From positions 1 through 5,497 of the forward strand of contig JAKFYP010000201.1 of NCBI GenBank assembly GCA_021730835.1: a stretch of DNA of 5,497 nt, written 5' to 3'. This document shows, one piece after another, positions 1 to 5,497 of the stretch (position 1 is its first letter; each line of letters starts with the position of its first letter). The notes beneath the pieces were generated by a model, which had not been told where the DNA came from, ran no database searches, and was given only the letters and a program-made list of their open reading frames with translations. The DNA comes from Alphaproteobacteria bacterium. GTDB taxonomy: Bacteria > Pseudomonadota > Alphaproteobacteria > Rickettsiales > UBA998. Position numbers and translations under genes: made by a program.

Positions 1-94
1 CCTAAAACCTGTACCTAAAACCTGTAACCTAAAACCTGTAACCTAAAACCTGTAACCTAAAACCTGTACCTAAAACCTGTACCTAAAACCTGTA
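1..94. repeat. Tandem array of seven 13/14-bp units (heptamer-based)
   Basis: Seven head-to-tail copies of CCTAAAACCTGTA(A) start at 1, 14, 28, 42, 56, 69 and 82. Units two to four are 14 bp and the others 13 bp; the only difference is whether the final A is doubled. Each 14-bp unit divides into two related heptamers, ACCTAAA and ACCTGTA, so the basic period is about 7 bp. Units are otherwise identical, which suggests recent expansion or homogenisation. GC content is about 36-38%, far below the flanking genes. Frequent TAA (plus) and TAG (minus) triplets make it non-coding. It begins at base 1, so its true length is unknown. There is no spacer/repeat alternation, so it is not a CRISPR array. 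Confidence 0.95.
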
Positions 95-99
95 CTGTT

Positions 100-1491
100 A
101 TGACCACATTCCCCGCCCTGCTCTATCTCACCGCCGCCGTGTGCTTCATCCTGGCATTGCGCGGCCTGTCGTCGCCCGCGACGGCGCAGCGCGGCAATAA
201 ATTCGGCATTCTCGGCATGGCGATCGCCATCATCACGACGTTTTCGCACCCCGCCGTCAACACCTATGGCTGGATGCTGGCCGGGATTATTACCGGCGGG
301 GCCATCGGCTTCTATATCGCCCGCTCCATCAAAATGACCGCCATGCCGCAACTGGTGGCGGCGTTTCACTCGTTAGTCGGTCTGGCGGCGGTGTTCATCG
401 CGCTGGCGGCGTTGTGGTCGCCGCAGAATTACGGCATCGGCAATCCGGGTGAAATCGCCTTCGGCAGCCTGCTGGAAATGGGGCTGGGCGCGATCATCGG
501 GGCGGTCACCTTCACCGGCTCCATCGTCGCGTTCGGCAAGCTGCACGGCATCATGAAAAGCGCGCCGGTGCGTTTCTCCAGCCAGCATAAGCTCAATGCG
601 CTGATCGGGTGCGGCTTGCTATTGCTGCTGCTGATCTTCTGCGCCGGGGAATCGCGGTTTATTTTCATTGTGATGGTGCTGCTGGCCTTCGCGCTGGGCT
701 ATTTGCTGATTATTCCCATCGGCGGCGCGGATATGCCGGTCGTGGTTTCCATGCTCAATTCCTATTCAGGCTGGGCGGCGGCGGGCATCGGCTTTACGCT
801 CGGCAATACGCTGCTCATTATCACCGGGGCGCTGGTCGGATCAAGCGGGGCGATTCTGAGCTACATTATGTGCAAGGCGATGAACCGCTCGATTATCAAC
901 GTCATCCTCGGCGGGTTTGGCGGTGGTGAGAGCACCGCTGCAACCGGCGGAACGGATGACAGGCCGGTCAAGCCCGGCGCGCCGGAGGACGCCGCCTTCC
1001 TGATGAAAAACGCTTCCTCGGTGATCGTCGTGCCGGGCTATGGCATGGCGGTGGCGCAGGCCCAGCATACCTTGCGCGAAATGGCCGACGTGCTGGAAGG
1101 ACAGGGCGTGACGGTGCGTTATGCGATACACCCGGTCGCAGGGCGCATGCCGGGGCATATGAACGTGCTGCTGGCCGAAGCGAATGTGCCCTACGATCAG
1201 GTATTCGAGTTGGAAGAGATCAACAACGATTTCGCCACGACCGACGTGGTTTATGTTATCGGGGCCAATGACGTGACCAACCCGGCGGCGAAAACCGATC
1301 CCGCCTCGCCGATTTACGGCATGCCGGTGCTCGACGTGGCGGCGGCGGGGACGGTGATTTTCGTCAAGCGCTCGATGTCGCCGGGCTATGCCGGTGTGCA
1401 AAACGAACTGTTCTACCGCGACAATACGATGATGCTGTTCGGCGATGCCCGCGACGTCACAGAGGCGCTGGTCAAGGCGCTGAAGGGATGA
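100..1491 (+). CDS. pntB: NAD(P) transhydrogenase subunit beta
   Basis: This is the beta subunit of the inner-membrane proton-translocating transhydrogenase, which uses the proton gradient to drive hydride transfer from NADH to NADP+. The protein has 463 residues, matching the usual length of about 462. Residues 1-270 form the membrane domain II with several hydrophobic helices. They include HSLVGLAAV with His90 and GGADMPVVVSMLNSYSGW with Asp211, which correspond to the proton-channel residues His91 and Asp213 of the E. coli subunit. A Gly/Thr-rich linker (about 273-292) leads to NADP(H)-binding domain III. That domain shows GYGMAVAQAQ (313-322), HPVAGRMPGHMNVLLAEA (344-361), GANDVTNPAA (388-397) and KRSMSPGYAGVQN (423-435). 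The ATG at 100 is chosen because the N-terminus aligns with the family. The frame is open back to 61 but holds no ATG, GTG or TTG. No Shine-Dalgarno sequence precedes it; the tandem array does. pntA should lie upstream, outside the window. Confidence 0.97.
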   Translation: MTTFPALLYLTAAVCFILALRGLSSPATAQRGNKFGILGMAIAIITTFSHPAVNTYGWMLAGIITGGAIGFYIARSIKMTAMPQLVAAFHSLVGLAAVFIALAALWSPQNYGIGNPGEIAFGSLLEMGLGAIIGAVTFTGSIVAFGKLHGIMKSAPVRFSSQHKLNALIGCGLLLLLLIFCAGESRFIFIVMVLLAFALGYLLIIPIGGADMPVVVSMLNSYSGWAAAGIGFTLGNTLLIITGALVGSSGAILSYIMCKAMNRSIINVILGGFGGGESTAATGGTDDRPVKPGAPEDAAFLMKNASSVIVVPGYGMAVAQAQHTLREMADVLEGQGVTVRYAIHPVAGRMPGHMNVLLAEANVPYDQVFELEEINNDFATTDVVYVIGANDVTNPAAKTDPASPIYGMPVLDVAAAGTVIFVKRSMSPGYAGVQNELFYRDNTMMLFGDARDVTEALVKALKG

Positions 1492-1591
1492 GCGGCGTTA
1501 TCATTACAACGCTTGACACTTAATTCATCTTTTTCCTATGCCCTTCATACGGCGCTCATGTGTTTATGTATGTTTACTCAACTCTTGCTTC
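1492..1591. other. Convergent intergenic gap, pntB / ruvA
   Basis: One hundred bases lie between the tail-to-tail stops of pntB and ruvA. There is a short stem just after pntB, GCGTT (1495-1499) with AACGC (1508-1512), but the nearest T-run (1530-1534) is about 17 bases further on, so it is not a convincing intrinsic terminator. A GC-rich 7-bp stem (1598-1604 with 1613-1619) lies in the last codons of ruvA and has no U-tract on either strand. Termination here may be Rho-dependent. No ruvB or other gene fits in the gap. Confidence 0.6.
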
Positions 1592-2218
1592 TCACGCCGC
1601 CAGCAGTTGCAGGCTGGCGCGGATGATGCCGTCCATGCCGTCCTCACCGTCCTGCATGGCGCGGGCGACGGCGGCGAAGGCATCGCTGCGCGTATAGCCG
1701 AGATTGACCAGCGCCGATACGGCGTCCTGCTGCACGCTACCGCCGCCGGGAGGGGTAGTTTTGCCGCCTGCCCTGCCGCCCGCCGCGAAGGCAGGGGCCG
1801 CGAAGGCGACCGGCAGCTTCCCGGCTTTGGTTTTGAGTTCCACGACAATGCGCTCGGCGAGTTTCTTGCCGATGCCAGGAGCACGGGTCAGGGCGGTGAC
1901 ATCCTGCGCGGCGATAACGTTAGCCAGTTCCTCCGGGGAAAACAGCCCGAGCACGGAAAGCGCCATTTTTGCGCCGACGCCCTGTACGGAAAACAGCAAT
2001 CTGAACCAGTCGCGCTCAAGCTCGCCGGGGAACCCGTAGAGATGGATATGATCCTCACGCACATGGGTTTCAATCACCAGCGCCACTTCGCCGGAGATCC
2101 CCTGTATCTGCCCGAGCGTGCGTGGCGAGGCGAAGACGACATACCCCACGCCGCCGACATCCATGATCAGATGATCCTCCGCGATACTGTCAATCCTGCC
2201 GCGCAATTTACCGATCAT
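1592..2218 (-). CDS. ruvA: Holliday junction branch migration protein RuvA
   Basis: RuvA binds four-way DNA junctions as a tetramer and loads the RuvB motor for branch migration during recombinational repair. The protein has 208 residues, close to the 203 of E. coli. Residues 1-64 form the OB-fold domain, starting MIGKLRGRI. The acidic pin residues Glu55 and Asp56 are conserved in VREDHIHLYGF. Two helix-hairpin-helix motifs follow: SVQGVGAKMALSVL (77-90) and RAPGIGKKLAERIVVELK (112-129). A Gly/Ala/Pro-rich linker (about 131-163) leads to domain III (about 164-208), the RuvB-contacting part, with the typical LVNLGYTRSDAFAAV. An upstream GAAGG (2226-2230), 7 bases from the ATG, supports the start. 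It is the last gene of the minus-strand zap cluster. Neither ruvB (no room before pntB) nor ruvC (zapA instead) adjoins it. Confidence 0.97.
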   Translation of the reverse strand: MIGKLRGRIDSIAEDHLIMDVGGVGYVVFASPRTLGQIQGISGEVALVIETHVREDHIHLYGFPGELERDWFRLLFSVQGVGAKMALSVLGLFSPEELANVIAAQDVTALTRAPGIGKKLAERIVVELKTKAGKLPVAFAAPAFAAGGRAGGKTTPPGGGSVQQDAVSALVNLGYTRSDAFAAVARAMQDGEDGMDGIIRASLQLLAA

Positions 2219-2235
2219 GTATTTACCTTCAAAGT

Positions 2236-2257
2236 GTCGGGTGGTTGCATTCCCGAC
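2236..2257 (-). promoter_or_regulatory. Intercistronic hairpin upstream of ruvA
   Basis: A perfect 6-bp stem, GTCGGG (2236-2241) with CCCGAC (2252-2257), encloses a 10-base loop. It lies in the 56-bp gap between zapA and ruvA, and ends 5 bases before the ruvA Shine-Dalgarno sequence in the direction of transcription. No U-tract follows, so it is not an intrinsic terminator. It could act as an mRNA stability or processing element, or be chance in GC-rich DNA. Confidence 0.3.
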
Positions 2258-2274
2258 GCGAACCGCTACTTAAA

Positions 2275-2652
2275 TTACGCCTCCTCCAGCGATGCGGCGA
2301 CGCGGTCAATATGCCCGGCCATGTCGTGCATGGTGCGGGCCAGCGCTTCACCGGCCTCACCCTCGGCGAAGGAGAAAGCCGCCTGCGAATTTCCGCTTTG
2401 CATCTGGGCACGCAACCGCGATAGCTTCTCGTGCAGCGTCCCGGCTTCCTGCCGCGCATCGTATAGCTCATCGGCCAGCATCAGCGCCGTCATCACCAGC
2501 ACCAGCCCTTCACCGGCTTTCGGCATGCGGGCGGCAATCTCGCGGGCGCGGGAATCCACTTCATCGGCCAGTTGCAGAACGTGATCCTCTTCGCCGTCAT
2601 CGCAGGCCAGTGCGTAGAGATGCCCGTTCAAACGGATTTCAAGTCTTCTCAT
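2275..2652 (-). CDS. zapA: Cell division protein ZapA
   Basis: ZapA is a cytoplasmic FtsZ-binding protein that bundles FtsZ filaments and promotes Z-ring formation. The predicted 125 residues fit the family (E. coli 109), with a slightly longer tail. Residues 1-45 match the small N-terminal head: MRRLEIRLNGHLYALACDDG, then the helix LADEVDSRAREIA. The segment MTALMLADELYDARQE (54-69) is typical of the start of the dimerising helix, and Glu/Arg/Lys-rich helical sequence continues to the end. The ATG at 2652 is preferred because GGGAG (2662-2666) lies 9 bases upstream and the protein then starts at the conserved head strand. A longer reading from a TTG at 2679 adds nine non-conserved residues. 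The start overlaps the 3' end of the upstream coiled-coil gene by 14 bp, suggesting translational coupling. ruvA follows after 56 bp. Confidence 0.9.
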   Translation of the reverse strand: MRRLEIRLNGHLYALACDDGEEDHVLQLADEVDSRAREIAARMPKAGEGLVLVMTALMLADELYDARQEAGTLHEKLSRLRAQMQSGNSQAAFSFAEGEAGEALARTMHDMAGHIDRVAASLEEA

Positions 2653-3190
2653 GCGATTCTTCTCCCAGTAACGTATCAATCAGGGCGATGGCCTTATTCA
2701 GCCCCGCCGCCACATGCCGTGTGTTTTTCGTCAACTCGCCCTGCCAGCGATGGGCGTCATCCACCTCCCGCTTGAGGGTCTCCCGCGCCGCCAGCAGGCG
2801 TCCGCATTCTTCCTCCATGCCCTCGAGCGACTGGCGCAGCGTATCGCGCTCCTTGCGGATTTCCTCGTAACGCCGCTGCCATTTCTCAATGGTGGCCAGC
2901 AGTTTCGACTCATCGAAGGCCGACTCACCGCGCAGATTTTCCGCCGTTACCGCCGATGGTTTTTGCCGGGCGCGGGATACTGCCTGCTCCAGCCTGAGAA
3001 TGCTTTCCGACAAGCGTTTTCCGGCTTCGGAAACCGGATTGTCTTCCGCATTCTCATGCGTATAACCGGCGATGGCCTGAAACGCCATCATGGCTTTTTC
3101 CGCGGAGGACGCGGCTTCCCCGGCGCGCCTGTTTTGCGGTCGGGCCGCCGTTTCGGAAGTCTCCCTGCGGCCGGAAAGCTTGAATTCCAT
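2639..3190 (-). CDS. Coiled-coil protein upstream of zapA (ZauP / DUF4164-like)
   Basis: The predicted 183-residue soluble protein has no signal peptide or membrane segment. Residues 1-60 are polar and low in complexity, probably disordered (SGRRETSETAARPQNRRAGE). Residues 61-78 form a short amphipathic helix, and residues about 94-177 are strongly heptad-like and rich in Glu, Arg, Lys and Leu, indicating a coiled coil. The C-terminal VAAGLNKAIALIDTLLGE resembles the end of alphaproteobacterial DUF4164 proteins. In Caulobacter a coiled-coil protein, ZauP, is encoded directly upstream of zapA and works with ZapA to focus the Z-ring. Position, 14-bp overlap with zapA and coiled-coil content suggest the same role here, but this is inference. 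The ATG at 3190 is chosen because GGAG (3199-3202) sits 8 bases upstream; a GTG at 3199 would overlap that site. The N-terminal extension is longer than in the short (about 90-residue) DUF4164 proteins. Confidence 0.75.
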   Translation of the reverse strand: MEFKLSGRRETSETAARPQNRRAGEAASSAEKAMMAFQAIAGYTHENAEDNPVSEAGKRLSESILRLEQAVSRARQKPSAVTAENLRGESAFDESKLLATIEKWQRRYEEIRKERDTLRQSLEGMEEECGRLLAARETLKREVDDAHRWQGELTKNTRHVAAGLNKAIALIDTLLGEESHEKT

Positions 3191-3218
3191 CGAAGGCACT
3201 CCGTATGAGCATGAACGA

Positions 3219-3247
3219 AGACTAGAGAAAAATCACGGGACTGGCAA
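3219..3247 (-). promoter_or_regulatory. Candidate promoter for the zauP-like / zapA / ruvA cluster
   Basis: On the minus strand, TTGCCA (3242-3247, five of six to the -35 consensus) and TAGTCT (3219-3224, about three of six to the -10 consensus) are separated by 17 bp. The predicted transcript would start roughly 20 bases before the coiled-coil gene's start codon, leaving room for its GGAG site. The weak -10 keeps confidence low. Confidence 0.35.
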
Positions 3248-3265
3248 ACGCTTTGATGCAGCACG

Positions 3266-3293
3266 TTGAAACTTCTTTTCAGTAGATTGTAAT
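3266..3293 (+). promoter_or_regulatory. Candidate sigma-70-type promoter for tkt
   Basis: TTGAAA (3266-3271) and TGTAAT (3288-3293) each match the consensus hexamers at five of six positions, with a 16-bp spacer. A start near 3300 would give a leader of about 100 bases to the ATG at 3398, or about 56 to the GTG at 3356. It sits back-to-back with the candidate minus-strand promoter, the two -35 elements being 18 bp apart. Confidence 0.5.
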
Positions 3294-3305
3294 GCAAGAA
3301 GAATG

Positions 3306-3323
3306 CCCGAATATCATATCGGG
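3306..3323. promoter_or_regulatory. Dyad in the tkt leader, possible operator or hairpin
   Basis: CCCGA (3306-3310) and TCGGG (3319-3323) are perfect inverted arms around an AT-only-but-one 8-base centre (ATATCATA). The dyad lies just downstream of the proposed tkt -10 element, where a repressor could act, or it could form a small leader hairpin. No known regulator site was recognised. Confidence 0.25.
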
Positions 3324-3397
3324 GAATAATTAGAGCTTGTCAGGGCGCGGCGCATGTGAAATACAGGCCGAAATCACCCTTTGCCCCGTGTCCGATT

Positions 3398-5398
3398 ATG
3401 CCTCAGGCTCTTCAAAACCAACCTGCGACGTTACCCTATAAAAAAATGGCCGATGCCATCCGTGTTCTGGCGATGGATGCCGTTGAGCAAGCGAAATCTG
3501 GCCATCCCGGCATGCCGATGGGTATGGCGGATGTGGCAACCGTGCTGTGGGCTGATTTCCTCAAGCATGCTCCTCAGCATCCCGGCTGGCCGGATCGTGA
3601 CCGCTTCGTGCTGTCCGCCGGGCATGGCTCGATGCTGCTCTACAGCCTGCTTTATCTCACGGGATACAACGACATCTCGATGGACGAAATCAAACGTTTC
3701 CGGCAGTTCGGGGCGAAGACCGCCGGGCATCCCGAATACGGCCACGCTGCCGGAATCGAGACGACGACCGGCCCGTTGGGTCAGGGGCTGGGCAATGCGG
3801 TCGGCATGGCGCTGGCCGAGAAGATTCTGGCGGAGCGTTTCGGCGAGGTGGTGAATCATTATACATACGTCATTGCCGGGGATGGCGACCTGATGGAAGG
3901 CATTTCCCATGAGGCAATATCACTGGCCGGGCATCTGAAATTAAGCAAGCTGATTGTGCTGTTCGACGATAACGCGATTACCATTGACGGCCCGACCTCG
4001 CTATGTGTCTCCGACGATCAGATCAGGCGCTTTGAGGCGAGCGGCTGGGATGCCGTGCGCATTGACGGGCACGATCATGACGCGATCCGCAATGCCATCG
4101 CCCGGGCGCAAAAGAGCGATAAGCCCTCGCTGATTGCCTGCAAGACGACGATTGCCTACGGTGCGCCGACGAAGGCGGGGAGTTCGGCCAGCCACGGCGC
4201 ACCGCTGGGGGCTTCGGAGATTGAAGGAGCGCGCAAGGCGCTGGGCTGGAGCCATGCGCCATTTGAGATACCGGATGATACGTTGCGGGGCTGGCGCGAA
4301 ACGGCCAGACGCGGCGAGGAGGACTACCGGTCATGGGAGCAGCGCCGCGAGGAGCTTGACGACGAGAGGGGCACGGCTTTCGATGCCATGTTATCGGGTT
4401 CCCTGCCGGAAGGCTGGCGGGAGGCGCTCGCCACGTATAAAAAAGAGCAGACGGCCAATCCTGAGCCGGTGGCGACGCGTAAATCCTCCGGCATGACGCT
4501 TGAGGTGTTATGCAGGCACATCCCGGCGCTCATCGGCGGCTCGGCGGATCTGACCGGCTCCAACAACACCCTGACCAAATTCAATGACCCGATCAAACCG
4601 GATGAATGCGGCGGCTCCTACCTTTATTACGGCGTGCGCGAGCATGCGATGGGCGCGGTGATGAACGGCCTTGCGCTGCATGGCGGATTCATTCCTTACG
4701 GCGGTACGTTTCTGGTGTTCAGCGACTATATGCGCCCGGCGATTCGCCTCAGCGCCCTGATGGGCTTGCGGGTGATCTATATCATGACGCATGATTCCAT
4801 CGGCGTCGGCGAGGACGGCCCGACGCATCAGCCGGTCGAGCATCTCGCCAGCCTGCGGGCGATTCCCGGCTTATGGGTGTTTCGCCCGGCGGATACGGTG
4901 GAAACGGCGGAATGCTGGCAACTGGCGCTGGAGCGCAAAGACGGCCCGTCGCTTTTTGCCTTAACCCGCCAGAACCTGACGCCCGCACGGCGCAAGCCGG
5001 TTGCGGAGAATCTCTCGGCGAAAGGCGGTTACACGCTGGCCGGGGAGCAAGACGCCGCCGTGACGCTGATTGCGACCGGCTCGGAGGTGATGCTGGCGCT
5101 GGAAGCCCGCGACATACTGACGGGTGAGGGGATTTCCGCCCGTGTGGTATCGCTGCCGTGCACGGCTCTGTTCGACGCTCAGAGCGCCGCTTATCGCCGG
5201 GAAGTGCTGGGGGATGCGCCGCGCATCGCCATCGAGGCGGCGTCTTCTTACGGCTGGGATCGGTATCTGCGCGAAGGTGACCGCTTCATCGGCATGGAGG
5301 GCTTCGGCGCTTCCGCCCCCGCCCCGGAGTTATACGAGCATTTCGGCATCACCGCCCGCAAGGTAGCTGAAGCGGCGAAGGCGTGTGTAGCGGGATAG
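3398..5398 (+). CDS. tkt: Transketolase
   Basis: Transketolase is the thiamine-diphosphate enzyme that moves two-carbon units between sugar phosphates in the non-oxidative pentose phosphate pathway, and in the Calvin cycle where that is present. From the ATG at 3398 the protein has 666 residues (E. coli TktA 663). The pyrimidine half has SGHPGMPMGMAD (34-45), GHGSM (75-79), HPEYGH (111-116), TTTGPLGQG (122-130), the ThDP motif GDGDLMEG (161-168) ending near DDNAITIDG (190-198), and His266 in SSASHG. The Pyr domain has GGSADLTGSN (380-389), YGVREHAMGA with catalytic Glu415, THDSIGVGEDGPTHQPVEH (464-482), and LTRQNL with Arg524. All expected active-site residues seem present. The start is uncertain: a GTG at 3356 would add 14 non-conserved residues, and neither start has a strong Shine-Dalgarno site. 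The gene appears monocistronic, with no gap or pgk following. Confidence 0.96.
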   Translation: MPQALQNQPATLPYKKMADAIRVLAMDAVEQAKSGHPGMPMGMADVATVLWADFLKHAPQHPGWPDRDRFVLSAGHGSMLLYSLLYLTGYNDISMDEIKRFRQFGAKTAGHPEYGHAAGIETTTGPLGQGLGNAVGMALAEKILAERFGEVVNHYTYVIAGDGDLMEGISHEAISLAGHLKLSKLIVLFDDNAITIDGPTSLCVSDDQIRRFEASGWDAVRIDGHDHDAIRNAIARAQKSDKPSLIACKTTIAYGAPTKAGSSASHGAPLGASEIEGARKALGWSHAPFEIPDDTLRGWRETARRGEEDYRSWEQRREELDDERGTAFDAMLSGSLPEGWREALATYKKEQTANPEPVATRKSSGMTLEVLCRHIPALIGGSADLTGSNNTLTKFNDPIKPDECGGSYLYYGVREHAMGAVMNGLALHGGFIPYGGTFLVFSDYMRPAIRLSALMGLRVIYIMTHDSIGVGEDGPTHQPVEHLASLRAIPGLWVFRPADTVETAECWQLALERKDGPSLFALTRQNLTPARRKPVAENLSAKGGYTLAGEQDAAVTLIATGSEVMLALEARDILTGEGISARVVSLPCTALFDAQSAAYRREVLGDAPRIAIEAASSYGWDRYLREGDRFIGMEGFGASAPAPELYEHFGITARKVAEAAKACVAG

Positions 5399-5400
5399 CG

Positions 5401-5497
5401 CTAGATTTTGATAACGTCCTCTGTGATATCGGCCTCGGTTTTTTGGCGTCTGATTCCCGGATCAGGGGGGGACGGGTTGCCGGGGCTACTTTCAGTA
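5401..5497 (-). CDS. C-terminal fragment of an unidentified gene (partial)
   Basis: A minus-strand frame is open from the window edge to a TAG at 5401-5403 and codes for 31 complete residues. The first half is Pro/Gly/Ser-rich (SSPGNPSPPDPG) and the end is charged (KTEADITEDVIKI), which looks like a disordered linker followed by a natural C-terminus. The T-run on the plus strand (5439-5444) falls within its Gln-Lys-Thr codons. The gene would be convergent with tkt, the two stops being 2 bp apart. The product is not recognised. A second minus-strand frame is also open here but runs about 50 bases antisense into tkt before stopping, so it is less likely. The short length keeps confidence modest. 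Confidence 0.45.
   Translation of the reverse strand, partial: TESSPGNPSPPDPGIRRQKTEADITEDVIKI

Noticed and set aside
1..94. CRISPR array, telomere-like end or origin iterons
   Set aside because: Units are contiguous with no unique spacers. The heptamers resemble plant-type CCCTAAA only loosely and are followed at once by a chromosomal gene. No replication gene or DnaA boxes were seen nearby.
841..1401. Minus-strand open frame of 186 codons inside pntB
   Set aside because: His/Arg-rich translation typical of an antisense shadow of a GC-rich gene; PntB motifs on the plus strand explain the region.
1495..1535. Intrinsic terminator after pntB
   Set aside because: The stem is only 5 bp and the T-run is about 17 bases away from it.
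1513..1542. A perfect TTGACA in the pntB-ruvA gap as a promoter
   Set aside because: No acceptable -10 hexamer is present at 16-18 bp, and transcription would run antisense through ruvA with no plus-strand gene to serve.
2219..2274. 6S RNA gene beside zapA
   Set aside because: 6S RNA is often encoded next to zapA in Proteobacteria, but the 56-bp gap is far too short for it and no other gap in the window is large enough with a suitable structure.
1538..2584. Long plus-strand open frame (348 codons) opposite ruvA and zapA
   Set aside because: It is antisense to two clearly recognised genes, is rich in Arg, Ala, His and Cys in a shadow-like way, and shows no family motif or ribosome binding site.
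3292..3333. Short plus-strand leader peptide frame of 13 codons upstream of tkt
   Set aside because: Its ATG overlaps the proposed -10 element, so it would not be in the transcript, and it has no ribosome binding site.
5399..5450. Intrinsic terminator for tkt at the T-run 5439-5444
   Set aside because: No stable stem precedes the T-run, and the minus strand through this stretch reads as coding, which explains the run as Gln-Lys-Thr codons.

Overview
The window reads as an ordinary chromosomal segment of a GC-rich alphaproteobacterium. This rests on the alphaproteobacterial style of PntB and on a coiled-coil gene overlapping zapA, divergent from tkt, which resembles the zauP-zapA arrangement of Caulobacter and the DUF4164-zapA pairs of other Alphaproteobacteria. 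The order cannot be resolved by eye. No phage, transposase, CRISPR, tRNA or rRNA signal was seen.

Layout, left to right. (1) Bases 1-94 are a low-GC tandem array of 13/14-bp units, each built from two related heptamers (ACCTAAA + ACCTGTA). It stops 5 bp before the pntB start codon and is cut by the window edge. (2) pntB (+, 100-1491) is a complete beta subunit of the proton-translocating NAD(P) transhydrogenase; pntA would be expected to the left, outside the window. (3) A 100-bp convergent gap (1492-1591) holds no clear gene or terminator. (4) A minus-strand cluster, transcribed right to left, contains a ZauP/DUF4164-like coiled-coil gene (3190-2639), zapA (2652-2275, overlapping it by 14 bp) and ruvA (2218-1592, after a 56-bp gap with a small hairpin). 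(5) A divergent intergenic region (3191-3397) carries plausible back-to-back promoters and a short dyad. (6) tkt (+) is a complete transketolase, with a start at 3398 preferred over a GTG at 3356. (7) At the right edge, a minus-strand frame ending at 5401 looks like the C-terminus of another gene, tail-to-tail with tkt and separated from it by only 2 bp.

Functionally this is housekeeping: NADPH supply (PntB and the pentose phosphate enzyme Tkt), Z-ring organisation (ZapA and its coiled-coil partner) and Holliday junction processing (RuvA). The points most worth a second look are the heptamer array in place of a normal ribosome binding site before pntB, the coupling of ruvA to the zap genes with no ruvB or ruvC beside it, and the variable coiled-coil partner of ZapA. 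Nothing here supports an exotic undescribed system.
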